Part shown: positions 1 through 7,641 of the stretch, piece after piece | Numbering within the stretch: position 1 is the first letter of the stretch | Layout of the letters: every line of letters begins with the position of its first letter | Notes under the pieces: generated by a model | Databases searched by the model: none | What the model saw: the letters and a program-made list of their open reading frames with translations, nothing else | What the model was told of the DNA's origin: nothing | IMG/VR virus record: IMGVR_UViG_3300046005_000547 | Span: 1 to 64,000 of that record | Direction: 5' to 3' (one strand) | Length of the DNA: 64,000 nt | From: a virus | Translations under genes and position numbers: made by a program

Positions 1-345
1 TTCATTATGTGAATGGAAATCCTTTATATTAGATAATACAGTTGAAAATTTTAATGTTGCATTTCCTTTATTAGATTCATCTTGTAGATAATTATCAGAA
101 CCTTTAATTTTGAAATCAACTTCATAAGATGCAGATTTATTTGTATCAGTCAATTTATCTTCATCGATAAATTCTAACCCATCATCAGAAAATGATTTGT
201 TTTTAGTGAAAATCGTTTCATATTCAACATCATCAATCATATAGTAATAATGAAATTTATTCAATTCCTTCTTTGTTCCTATAATTTTTGCTGGTGTTGA
301 ATCCAACGATTCGTTTAATTCTCTCCATTCATTAAACGATAACAT
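1..345 (-). CDS. Putative packaged (capsid-targeted) protein, partial at the window edge
   Basis: An open frame of 115 codons runs off the left edge, so the C-terminus is missing. The start is set by GGAGG seven bases upstream of the ATG. The N-terminus MLSFNEWRELNES resembles the capsid-targeting sequence of T4 internal head proteins: a short hydrophobic and aromatic stretch ending in Glu, after which the gp21 protease cuts. The rest is polar and acidic. A section near the end (YEVDFKIKG, then FSTVLSNIKDF) resembles a repeated theme in uncharacterised myovirus proteins, but I do not recognise a function. Its start codon overlaps the stop of a 15-codon frame (TAATG), so translation is probably coupled. 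Confidence 0.7.
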   Translation of the reverse strand, partial: MLSFNEWRELNESLDSTPAKIIGTKKELNKFHYYYMIDDVEYETIFTKNKSFSDDGLEFIDEDKLTDTNKSASYEVDFKIKGSDNYLQDESNKGNATLKFSTVLSNIKDFHSHNE

Positions 346-392
346 TAGATAACCTCCGTGGAATCAATAACGCTCCATCCTTCTCTATTCAT
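345..392 (-). CDS. Possible 15-residue leader peptide
   Basis: A very short frame, MNREGWSVIDSTEVI, begins after a strong AGGAG site and ends in TAATG shared with the next start. It lies between the helicase gene and the partial gene at the left edge. It may only serve to couple translation. Confidence 0.3.
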   Translation of the reverse strand: MNREGWSVIDSTEVI

Positions 393-412
393 TTTATTCT
401 CCTCTAAACAAA

Positions 413-1795
413 TTATTTATGAATAATACAATTATGCGTAGCTCTACTACAAGCCACATAAAAACTTCTTAATGATTCTTCTTTGTTATGATTACAGAAA
501 ATGTCTTTGGCATGAACTATAACATTTGAATAAGTGGAACCCTGAGAACGATGAGAAGTAATACAATACACTTGTCGAATATCTGTAAAGTGTTTTTGTA
601 CAAGATAGAACAATTCCCAGTTGATTCCAAACATATTAGTTCTAGCACATGTTGACATAAATTCAGTCAACATCTTCAATTCATTCTTATCTGCTGGAAT
701 AACAAATGAATGTCTCGATTTGTCTGATAATTTACATGTAACTAGATATCTCCTGACAACATGTTTAGTAAATATCCATCCTTTGGATATTTGTCTCTGA
801 TTTGGTTCATATACAAATGGTTCGATTTCCTCTAAGGATACAATACTCGCTTCTGTTTCAGTTGGGCAGATAATCTTATCCCATCCTTCATACATGATTT
901 GATTCTTATTGAATTCGACAAATGTACTCACAGTATGCATCGGTTTAGAGAACGCAAAATGTTCACCAATTGCAAATGGTTTGTCCAAATTGGGATACCT
1001 AATCTTCTGTATAGTTTCATTGAACCAATCAACTGTCTTATTACGCCAAGCAATTACTCTAATTAAATCAGGATCTGAATCAAACTTTGGATCTGTAAAT
1101 GCATGGTAGATAATGTTCATCATTTCATGATTATCAACTTCATGAACTCCGATATCTCCAATTTCATTGGTCTTTGTTTCAACTGCAGGCATCTTGTATA
1201 CATTATTATCTAATTGATGCCTAATGGTTGTACACAAATCAAGAATCGGATTACCATGTTTCTGTCTGATGACTTCAGTTAGATAGATCTTATTGTCGAT
1301 ATTAAATGTAGGAGATTCAGTTTCATTCACTGGATTCAACTGATTGTTATCTCCCATGAATATAACTTTGGCATTAGATGAGAACATAACGCCTTTGTTA
1401 ATGTAATCAAACAATTCCGAATCAACCATGGACATCTCATCACAGACCACCAAATCAAATTTATCAAATGATGAATTACCACTTGGTGTCAATTTCTCCT
1501 CACCATTTCTATTGATTTTCATTGTCAAACCGAGTAGTGAATGTATCGTTTTACATTCAACATTTAGTCCTCGTTTGATTGACATATTCTTTAGAACTTT
1601 GGTTGCCTTATTAGTGGGAGAGGTAAAACAAATCTTTAATCCTTCTGGTAAATAGTCAAGGAACTCAACAATGACTGAACTTTTACCAGAACCCGCTGGT
1701 CCAATTAAACAAATGTAATCTTCACGCTTGTTACCAACAAACTCCACTAGATTACCGATTGCTCTATTCTGTTGTGATGTTAATACAATTTTCAT
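413..1795 (-). CDS. dda: Dda-like SF1 DNA helicase
   Basis: This 460-residue protein is a superfamily 1B helicase of the RecD/Dda type, expected to unwind DNA 5' to 3' at phage replication forks and during origin initiation. Visible motifs are Walker A GPAGSGKSS (residues 32-40), a TSPTNKA motif Ia, CDEMSMVD as Walker B (about 118-125), GDNNQL as motif III, and the C-terminal SHRSQGSTYSNV and YVACSRAT motifs V/VI. Its length is close to T4 Dda (439 residues). It lies directly downstream of the gene ending at 1797 and is probably co-transcribed with it. The assignment to the helicase family is secure. The Dda ortholog call rests on the phage context and length. Confidence 0.9.
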   Translation of the reverse strand: MKIVLTSQQNRAIGNLVEFVGNKREDYICLIGPAGSGKSSVIVEFLDYLPEGLKICFTSPTNKATKVLKNMSIKRGLNVECKTIHSLLGLTMKINRNGEEKLTPSGNSSFDKFDLVVCDEMSMVDSELFDYINKGVMFSSNAKVIFMGDNNQLNPVNETESPTFNIDNKIYLTEVIRQKHGNPILDLCTTIRHQLDNNVYKMPAVETKTNEIGDIGVHEVDNHEMMNIIYHAFTDPKFDSDPDLIRVIAWRNKTVDWFNETIQKIRYPNLDKPFAIGEHFAFSKPMHTVSTFVEFNKNQIMYEGWDKIICPTETEASIVSLEEIEPFVYEPNQRQISKGWIFTKHVVRRYLVTCKLSDKSRHSFVIPADKNELKMLTEFMSTCARTNMFGINWELFYLVQKHFTDIRQVYCITSHRSQGSTYSNVIVHAKDIFCNHNKEESLRSFYVACSRATHNCIIHK

Positions 1796-1796
1796 A

Positions 1797-2219
1797 TTAT
1801 GGTAAACTTACAAAAATATCGAATGTATATTCAGCAGATTCAACTATAATCTTCTGGGTTCCTAATTTTGCTATATGTTTACCTTTTGGTAAAATTGTTA
1901 TAATGAATAGATGTTTGTTCAATGAATTTGATATTTTCTTATCCACTTTAAAATCACAAACAATCCCGACTTGTTTGCTATTTGAATAGAATAAAAATGC
2001 CGCCGTTTTTTTATCTTTAAATTCATTTTCATGTAAAGACAACCATTCTATACCTTGATTCAATGTTTCTTTTATTTCATCGTCTGAAATATCTCTTTCA
2101 ATTTTTCGTTCGTTAGAATGTGATGTATTATAAACAAAAATTGTTCGTCTATTCATTGTTGATGTCAAAAATGCATTTCTTTCTGCAAGAAATTCTTTAA
2201 ATGTTTTAATAGAATTCAC
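1797..2219 (-). CDS. Capsid-targeting N-terminus with DUF4258/RelE-like body
   Basis: This 140-residue protein starts MNSIKTFKEFLAERN, very like the T4 internal-protein capsid-targeting sequence with a predicted gp21 cut after FLAE (residues 10-13). The body contains HSNERKIERDISDDEI followed by a Leu-x2-Gly-like stretch and a C-terminal hydrophobic strand. That pattern resembles the DUF4258 family, which has a RelE/ParE-type toxin fold. If both readings are right it is a toxin-like protein packaged in the capsid and injected with DNA. This is inference. It overlaps the upstream zinc-ribbon gene by 14 bases and abuts the helicase gene. Confidence 0.65.
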   Translation of the reverse strand: MNSIKTFKEFLAERNAFLTSTMNRRTIFVYNTSHSNERKIERDISDDEIKETLNQGIEWLSLHENEFKDKKTAAFLFYSNSKQVGIVCDFKVDKKISNSLNKHLFIITILPKGKHIAKLGTQKIIVESAEYTFDIFVSLP

Positions 2220-2430
2220 GTTTTTTAATTTCCTTCAATTTGATTTTAGTTAATTTGTAATCCTTTGATTCTACTATAATAGAATCAATTCCGCAATTAG
2301 GACAACTGTAATAATCATCATCAATTTCAACATCATTTGATGAGAATATAGAACAACAATAATAACATCCACATCTTTTGCTATTTTGTATTTCTTCTAA
2401 TGACAATTTATAATTTGGCATGGTTTTCAT
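2206..2430 (-). CDS. Small zinc-ribbon protein
   Basis: This 74-residue protein carries two Cys pairs, CGCYYCC near residue 20 and CPNCGIDSIIVES near residue 45, forming a likely zinc ribbon. The arrangement matches a small family of bacterial proteins of unknown role with KCGC-YC and CPYCGIDSVI motifs. It is the first gene of the unit that continues into the capsid-targeted protein and the helicase. No clear Shine-Dalgarno site is seen, and a second Met three codons in is an alternative start. Confidence 0.75.
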   Translation of the reverse strand: MKTMPNYKLSLEEIQNSKRCGCYYCCSIFSSNDVEIDDDYYSCPNCGIDSIIVESKDYKLTKIKLKEIKKREFY

Positions 2431-2483
2431 AATTTGATAAATTTATAATTTTTAAAGATGACATATAATAATACGTTTTAATA

Positions 2484-2882
2484 CTAAAATAAAGATATTT
2501 TATTTTTATGTTCTAACCATTTATTACGTAATTCCCATAATACAGTTGCCTGACAATTGTTTCCTTCCTTACCAAATATATCAGACAACCCTGAATACTT
2601 TGTTAATTCGTCCAGTAGATAAGGATTCTCCTTGATATATTCAATCCATAAACTTCTATACAATTTTGTACATTCATCCATATTGACAATCTTATGATGT
2701 TTCTGATAAGATTTACATTCCTTTGGTTCTAAACCTGTTACTCCATCATCAAACACTTTAGATGCTTGGTAAATGTTCTCAATTGTATTATGTCTTGATT
2801 TAATGTAAGCAAAGAACGCCGAGAATCGTTTATTTCCTTTGGATGAACATTCCAAGAAGGGGTCTTCTCCGTGTCTAACCAT
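2484..2882 (-). CDS. Conserved phage protein of unknown function
   Basis: This 132-residue soluble protein has no recognised catalytic motif. It holds blocks such as ECSSKGNKRFSAFFA, YQASKVFDDG and SGLSDIFGKEGNNCQA that I associate with a small protein family in prophages and phages of unknown role. Its start overlaps the end of the upstream HTH gene by eight bases, so the two are translationally linked. Confidence 0.7.
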   Translation of the reverse strand: MVRHGEDPFLECSSKGNKRFSAFFAYIKSRHNTIENIYQASKVFDDGVTGLEPKECKSYQKHHKIVNMDECTKLYRSLWIEYIKENPYLLDELTKYSGLSDIFGKEGNNCQATVLWELRNKWLEHKNKISLF

Positions 2883-3123
2883 GAATCATCCTTTGTCTAT
2901 ATTTGATTTCTCGATTAACCCAAAATTCAGCAGTTGAACCTAATACATGTTCTAATCTAACTGCCACATTGTATGTTATAGGAACTTCTCCTGATAACAA
3001 TAAACAAATAGAATCATACTGTATTTCCATCAATCTAGCAAACTCTTTATCGTCTATTCCTTTTTCATTGAGTAAATCTTTAATTGTATCTGATGGTGGA
3101 GAATTGTAATCTGGTGTAAACAT
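2875..3123 (-). CDS. HTH (XRE/HigA-like) regulator
   Basis: About 82 residues with an N-terminal region of HigA type (DTIKDLLNEKGIDDKEFARLM) and a helix-turn-helix ending in a FWVNREIKYR-like tail. It resembles HigA antitoxins and XRE regulators that bind DNA. I chose the second Met (MFTPDYN), because an earlier in-frame start would fall inside the terminator of the upstream gene. The downstream partner at 2484 is not an obvious HigB toxin, so a toxin-antitoxin pair is possible but not shown. Confidence 0.75.
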   Translation of the reverse strand: MFTPDYNSPPSDTIKDLLNEKGIDDKEFARLMEIQYDSICLLLSGEVPITYNVAVRLEHVLGSTAEFWVNREIKYRQRMIHG

Positions 3124-3137
3124 ATAAATCCTAAGCA

Positions 3138-3172
3138 AATAAAAACCGATATGAACTTAATCATATCGGTTT
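3138..3172 (-). terminator. Rho-independent terminator after nadV
   Basis: A 12-bp inverted repeat (AAACCGATATGA and its complement) is followed on the minus strand by TTTTTATTT. It lies six bases past the stop of nadV. Confidence 0.85.
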
Positions 3173-3177
3173 GGTAA

Positions 3178-4656
3178 TTATAATGATTTGTTGACGAGTT
3201 GTCTAATTTCAGCCAACGTTGTTTCCTTGACCAATTTTCCATCTTTGAATACAACTTCTAAACATCCATGTTTTTCTTGTTTTGCATCAACGTCGTCATT
3301 CAATGTATATTGTCCATTTTCATGAGATACCATCAACAATCCTTTGGCAGATTTTTTGGTTCCATCAGAATCCGTTTTTGGGTCTTTGAAAATTGGTTTA
3401 CCAACTCCATTAACCTTGACGTATGTGGACTTAAACGCAATTCCGAAACTATCTCTTGAGACCATTCCGTAAGTGTACGATCCTACTCCAAATACAATAT
3501 TGTTGGACGCAAATCCTTTTTCCATCAATTTTCGTAGGATAGTGTCCTGACGTTCTAATGTAATTGAATCACCATAGATTGCTCCGATATGTGGGTCTAA
3601 TTCTTTATATCCTTTTGAATTAATTGTACCACCGAATGTTTCCCATAAACATTCAATCAATCCTTTTTGTTCTGGAGATCTACCATTCAATACAGAATAT
3701 GTTCCGCAGATAATATCAACAGGATCCCCCGAATCTGGGCGGATTGTAAGTTTCCCGTTACGATTCATGATTGTATCTTTTAATGCGGGTAGATACTCCG
3801 TAACTAATTGCCAGAAGTCCCACGAATCGGAAACCATTGAGAAGATTCCATCTGGATAAACATCTTCAATTAAATGACGGATTGATTCCAATTCATTTTC
3901 AACTCCGTAAGAAGTCTGGGTACTATGTTCCGAGGCGGGAACCGAGCAACCAACCAATTCTTCATCGATGTTTGCTCCATAATAATCTTCAGCCAATTCA
4001 ATAGCTGGTAATGTATCAGTACCAACAGAACCCATTGCCAATACAGCAAACCCAGATACAGCAGCAGATTGTCTATTCTGCATACCTCTCATACTAAAAT
4101 CATGATTCTGAAATGGAACAAACGAATTATCATTACATGTTAATTCTGAATACTTCAAACTGGTTTTCTTGAATTCCATGTAACGTGTTGCCGAAGCGAT
4201 TCCAAGCCACATTTCACAACTCAATACAGTTTCAATGTAATTAGTCAACCAGAAGAACTCTGGGATATTATTGATTACAGTCAACAAAGGAACTTTAAAA
4301 GGAACAAACGAACCCTCTGGTAATGCTTTGATTGTGATTGGCAAATATCCCAAATCATGTAATACTCCGATATGCGATACATCAACATCAGAATTCAACA
4401 TTTTATCAACAAATCGTTTGTATCGTTTTACGACTTGGTCTCTTGGTTTAGAAAAGAATGATGTATTCCATTCATCAATTAGATATTCCTTTACAAAATG
4501 TTGTAATCCAACAAAATAAACACCTTTACAATCTTTGATTCCTGAATGTTTACCAGAACGAGCGGTGAAGTTTGAATAAACGACTTCCGTACCTTGGATG
4601 TATTGTTTGATGTGTCCTAATTTATAAGCATCTGTTTGTAATAATGCGTTGTTCAT
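3178..4656 (-). CDS. nadV: Nicotinamide phosphoribosyltransferase (NAMPT/NadV family)
   Basis: This 492-residue enzyme belongs to the NAMPT family, which joins nicotinamide to PRPP to give NMN in cytoplasmic NAD+ salvage. The sequence shows the N-terminal TDAYKLGH motif, FTARSGK, the catalytic-His segment EHSTQTSYG (His244), RPDSGDP (306-312), and the C-terminal SRDSFGIAFKSTYV. Length and motifs are those of full-length active members. A PRPP-synthetase-family gene lies three genes upstream in the same transcriptional direction, so substrate supply and use are linked. The same two folds make up the NARP1 pathway (Adps and Namat), which rebuilds NAD+ from ADP-ribose during infection, and sequence alone does not decide between the two. 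A strong terminator follows. Confidence 0.93.
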   Translation of the reverse strand: MNNALLQTDAYKLGHIKQYIQGTEVVYSNFTARSGKHSGIKDCKGVYFVGLQHFVKEYLIDEWNTSFFSKPRDQVVKRYKRFVDKMLNSDVDVSHIGVLHDLGYLPITIKALPEGSFVPFKVPLLTVINNIPEFFWLTNYIETVLSCEMWLGIASATRYMEFKKTSLKYSELTCNDNSFVPFQNHDFSMRGMQNRQSAAVSGFAVLAMGSVGTDTLPAIELAEDYYGANIDEELVGCSVPASEHSTQTSYGVENELESIRHLIEDVYPDGIFSMVSDSWDFWQLVTEYLPALKDTIMNRNGKLTIRPDSGDPVDIICGTYSVLNGRSPEQKGLIECLWETFGGTINSKGYKELDPHIGAIYGDSITLERQDTILRKLMEKGFASNNIVFGVGSYTYGMVSRDSFGIAFKSTYVKVNGVGKPIFKDPKTDSDGTKKSAKGLLMVSHENGQYTLNDDVDAKQEKHGCLEVVFKDGKLVKETTLAEIRQLVNKSL

Positions 4657-4667
4657 TTTACTGTTCC

Positions 4668-4910
4668 TTATTGTTGTGTTAAATTTGTTGAAACTTTGTA
4701 TTTTGGATTTACAATAGATTCTTTGATTCGATTGTATTCATCTAATGAAATTTGATTCGTTTTACCTTCTGATGTATGTAATGTAAAACTGTTACGAGAA
4801 ATCATATACACAATAATAGAAGGTTCTGACGAATCCTCGTCAAATTCAAATCCTTCAATTTTAGAATCTTTTAATACCAATGTTTTTGTTTTACAGTTAA
4901 ACGTTCTCAT
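4668..4910 (-). CDS. Hypothetical protein in the NAD cluster
   Basis: An 80-residue soluble protein, with predicted beta strands and an acidic middle (EFDEDSSEP), 11 bases upstream of nadV. I do not recognise it. Its position inside the HAD-nadV unit suggests co-expression with the NAD genes. Confidence 0.7.
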   Translation of the reverse strand: MRTFNCKTKTLVLKDSKIEGFEFDEDSSEPSIIVYMISRNSFTLHTSEGKTNQISLDEYNRIKESIVNPKYKVSTNLTQQ

Positions 4911-4929
4911 GATTTATTTCCTTTGTTTA

Positions 4930-5097
4930 TTAAAAATGTGTTTTAGATTTCGATAACAAATTAAGAATGTCTACGTTTTTAATGGTTTCAACGCCAAACA
5001 ACGGTTGATTTAATTCAACTTTCTTAATTGGTTCATTCTTATTATCGTCTATCTTTTTGTAATAGTCAAGACATTCTTTAAATGTTATTGTATCCAT
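4930..5097 (-). CDS. Small protein, 55 residues
   Basis: A 55-codon frame starts MDTITFKECLDYYKK after a good GAGGAAAG site and ends 19 bases before the next gene. It begins one base after the stop of the HAD gene, as expected in this tightly packed unit. The N-terminus has some likeness to a capsid-targeting sequence, but no clear gp21 cut site follows. Function unknown. Confidence 0.65.
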   Translation of the reverse strand: MDTITFKECLDYYKKIDDNKNEPIKKVELNQPLFGVETIKNVDILNLLSKSKTHF

Positions 5098-5098
5098 T

Positions 5099-5491
5099 TT
5101 ACTTTCCTCGAACTTTTAATACCAATGATTTACACATTTCAAAAGTATATGCTAAACCAGCTCGATCGTCAAGTAAAACATTGAAGAATGGTTTTCTTGT
5201 TTTAAACAAAGGAGATTCATTAACGTAATCGGGAACAATACCAATTGATTTACAATATTCAACAGCTTCCTGCAATTCATTCCCTTCTCTACATGTAAAC
5301 AGAATCAACTTACAATTAATTGATTTGAGATCATGTAACAATTTAACCATCTCAGGAAACGTATCCCCTAATCCATGTACATCATAAATTGTATTGTCGA
5401 AATCGAATCCAATGTATAATGAACCATGTTTTTTATATTCTTCCAATAATCGTTGGAACGCCGTTGTATCGCTTAAAAATCTATCTTGCAT
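5099..5491 (-). CDS. HAD-superfamily hydrolase
   Basis: A 130-residue haloacid-dehalogenase-fold protein. Motif I is DFDNTIYD with the nucleophile Asp, motif II lies in LILFTCREG, and the C-terminal LLDDRAGL supplies the acidic metal ligands. Such small phage HAD proteins are usually phosphatases acting on nucleotides or sugar phosphates; the substrate is unknown. I start it at the Met of MQDRF, which has GGAG six bases upstream. Earlier in-frame Mets lie in the remnant of the prs gene, which overlaps in another frame and probably once provided the upstream coupled stop codon. Confidence 0.85.
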   Translation of the reverse strand: MQDRFLSDTTAFQRLLEEYKKHGSLYIGFDFDNTIYDVHGLGDTFPEMVKLLHDLKSINCKLILFTCREGNELQEAVEYCKSIGIVPDYVNESPLFKTRKPFFNVLLDDRAGLAYTFEMCKSLVLKVRGK

Positions 5492-5492
5492 A

Positions 5493-5705
5493 TTATACTC
5501 CGAAAACATCATTAACAAATAAACGAGGATCTTCATTTTCATCATCATAGAACGAATTTGTTGTGATAATTAAATCAATACCATCATCAAACAATACATC
5601 TAATCCTTTTGAGAAGATTCCATGTGTTGCGTACAAATACACTTTACCAACATTACGTTGTTTCAACACTTTGACAATTTCTTGGAAGGTTCTACCACCG
5701 TCGTA
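5493..5705 (-). pseudogene. Remnant of the original 3' end of prs
   Basis: A reading frame of about 70 codons, closed by a stop at each end, begins YDGGRTFQEIVKVLKQ and matches the last quarter of the PRPP-synthetase-family protein encoded at 6688-7542. Shared blocks are GGRTF, QRNVGK, YLY-THGIF and IITTNSF. It has no start codon or ribosome site. It starts exactly inside the PRPP-binding loop (VDDICSGGRTF in the intact gene). I read it as the original C-terminal coding end of prs, cut off when the HNH gene and a different prs 3' end were inserted. It abuts the HAD gene, whose ribosome site lies within it. Confidence 0.85.
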
Positions 5706-5745
5706 TTAAATAATTTTATCATAATTTATATAAAAGGAAAAAGTA

Positions 5746-6687
5746 ATGGAAAATTTAAAAGATTTTTTATATCAACAATTATCATCCAAATCTAAAAATA
5801 ATTTTTACACTAAGCGATATATCAATTTCATGATTTCTAGAAACGATAAACCAAAAAATGTATATACGGAATTGCATCATATTTTACCAAAAGCGAAAAC
5901 TCAATTTCCAGAATATAAAAATCTTGTAAAATACCCTTGGAATGGGATCGAATTAACTGGACAAGAACATTTTATAGCACATTGGTTATTATGGAAATCG
6001 CAAGGCGGTTTTATGGCATACGCATTTATTGGTATGAGAAGGTGTAATGATTATCAAACTGATAGATATTTTAAAATTAATGGAAAATCGTACGAAAAAT
6101 TAAAAGAAGATGCATCTGCTGCGCAATCTAATAGAATAATTTTAGAATCCACCAGACAAAAGATTTCCATATCAAATAAATCTAGACCAAAAGGTGTGTG
6201 TCCTCATTGTAATATAGAAATGGATATTTCTAATTTAAAAAAATACCATTTAGATAATTGTAAAGTTTTTACTGGTAAATTGGTTCATGATATTAAACAA
6301 AATTTAGAAATAGGGAATTGTCCTCATTGTGGATTAGAAGGTAAAATGCAAGGATTATTGGCAACCCATTTTGACCATTGTCCAAAAATAAATAATTCTA
6401 GGAAAATAACTAAATTTTTTGATTGTCCTCATTGTAATAAAACTTTACCAGATACGCAAAATGTTAGAAATTTACATTTTGATAATTGTACTGTTTTCAC
6501 GGGTATTAAAAGAGAACCTAGTGATAAATTTAAAGCAGCAAATTCAAAAAGAGGTAAACCTGGGGTACCTAAACCAAAAATACAATGCCCTCATTGTAAT
6601 CATATAGGCACCCCAAAACGTATGTTACAAAATCATTTTGATAATTGCATTGCTAAAACAGATTCTAATTTAGATAATTTTATGTAA
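5746..6687 (+). CDS. HNH homing endonuclease with four zinc-finger-like repeats
   Basis: A 313-residue homing endonuclease on the strand opposite its neighbours. The HNH nuclease domain is N-terminal (ELHHILPKA near residue 45, then GIELTGQEHFIAHWLLWK). The rest contains four spaced modules of the form Cys-Pro-His-Cys followed by His and Asp-x-Cys (from about residue 152 to 300), which look like CCHC zinc fingers for DNA recognition. AAGGAAAAAG precedes the start. Its stop lies directly against the stop of prs, facing it. It shares its N-terminal fold and many residues with the HNH protein at 53,408. The insertion splits prs (see the remnant at 5493). Confidence 0.92.
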   Translation: MENLKDFLYQQLSSKSKNNFYTKRYINFMISRNDKPKNVYTELHHILPKAKTQFPEYKNLVKYPWNGIELTGQEHFIAHWLLWKSQGGFMAYAFIGMRRCNDYQTDRYFKINGKSYEKLKEDASAAQSNRIILESTRQKISISNKSRPKGVCPHCNIEMDISNLKKYHLDNCKVFTGKLVHDIKQNLEIGNCPHCGLEGKMQGLLATHFDHCPKINNSRKITKFFDCPHCNKTLPDTQNVRNLHFDNCTVFTGIKREPSDKFKAANSKRGKPGVPKPKIQCPHCNHIGTPKRMLQNHFDNCIAKTDSNLDNFM

Positions 6688-7542
6688 CTAATTAAAAATT
6701 TCAATAATATGCAATCTTTCATGGTTTGAATTTTCTATAAAAGAATTTGTCGTAATGATTTTACATATACCTGAATCTAAAATTGGAATGATTCCAATAT
6801 CAAAAATTCCATGAGTTACGTAAAGATATATTTTACCAACATTTCTTTGTGATAGAATTTTAGATATTTCGATAAAAGTTCTACCACCTGAACAGATGTC
6901 GTCTACAATCAATACGTCTTTACCATTGAAATCATCTCTATACACTTCTGTTCTGATGATATGACCGGACGAATCCCTTTCTTTATTTGCTTGGACAACA
7001 TCCAATGAAAGTTTAGATGCCAATTTGTAAATCTTTTTAGATGCACCAAAATCTGGCGATAATAACACTAGATTATCTAAATTGATTTTATCATCCAATT
7101 CATCAATACATTCAGAAGCAATTTGGTATTGTTCAATGTTGATAATGTTATCAAATAAAGCCAGAGATGTATCTGAATGTACATCAAATGTAACAATTCG
7201 ATTGTAATTTTGATTGTTGATTAAATCAGCAAACACTTTCAATGATAATGATTCGCCGTCGTCAGACACTTTATCTTGTCTAGCATACGGTAAATAAGGA
7301 GTGACCAATGTTAATGGTATCTTAGAACCATAATGTAATCTTAATGCGTTTGTTACCATCAACAATTCCATGATGTCATCAGATGATTTAAGTCTGGTCT
7401 GAATTTCAACTTCATATACATTTTTTGGAGTATTCTTCAATTGTACATGAACTTCTCCACCAGAGAATTTGAAGAAATTAACATCTTTCAATACTGCATT
7501 AGATGAATCATCTGTTAGAAAATTTAAACTTACGATACTCAT
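6688..7542 (-). CDS. prs: Ribose-phosphate pyrophosphokinase family protein (Prs-like), hybrid 3' end
   Basis: A 284-residue PRPP-synthetase-family enzyme. Visible signatures are the catalytic loop PYLPYARQDK (82-91), FDVHSDTSLALFDNI (about 119-133) and the PRPP-binding loop LIVDDICSGGRTF (211-223). The classical reaction makes PRPP from ribose 5-phosphate and ATP; the homologous phage enzyme Adps instead pyrophosphorylates ADP-ribose. With nadV downstream it belongs to a phage NAD+ module. The last about 65 codons are richer in A and T than the rest and closer in style to the adjacent HNH gene. A diverged second copy of the same end lies beyond that gene. I infer the present 3' end arrived together with the endonuclease. 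Confidence 0.9.
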   Translation of the reverse strand: MSIVSLNFLTDDSSNAVLKDVNFFKFSGGEVHVQLKNTPKNVYEVEIQTRLKSSDDIMELLMVTNALRLHYGSKIPLTLVTPYLPYARQDKVSDDGESLSLKVFADLINNQNYNRIVTFDVHSDTSLALFDNIINIEQYQIASECIDELDDKINLDNLVLLSPDFGASKKIYKLASKLSLDVVQANKERDSSGHIIRTEVYRDDFNGKDVLIVDDICSGGRTFIEISKILSQRNVGKIYLYVTHGIFDIGIIPILDSGICKIITTNSFIENSNHERLHIIEIFN

Positions 7543-7600
7543 ATATGTTCCTATAATGTAAAATTAAACAGCAAGGTAATTATAATGTAATTCTGTAAAA

Positions 7601-7637
7601 AGAAAATGGAATCTAAGACATAATCCTAGATTCCATT
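7601..7637 (-). terminator. Terminator after terD
   Basis: An 11-bp perfect stem (AATGGAATCTA) is followed on the minus strand by TTCTTTTTA. It separates the TerD operon from prs. Confidence 0.8.
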
Positions 7638-7641
7638 CATA

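Noticed and set aside
909-1655. Rightward open frames inside the helicase gene
   Set aside because: They have no ribosome sites and are antisense to a clear coding sequence.
2484-3123. Classical HigBA toxin-antitoxin
   Set aside because: The partner protein lacks a RelE/HigB pattern and the gene order is antitoxin first. Reported only as a possible pair.
5493-7542. Group I intron in prs
   Set aside because: The intact prs frame is complete by itself and ends with its own stop. The downstream copy duplicates the C-terminus instead of continuing the frame, and the HNH gene is on the other strand.
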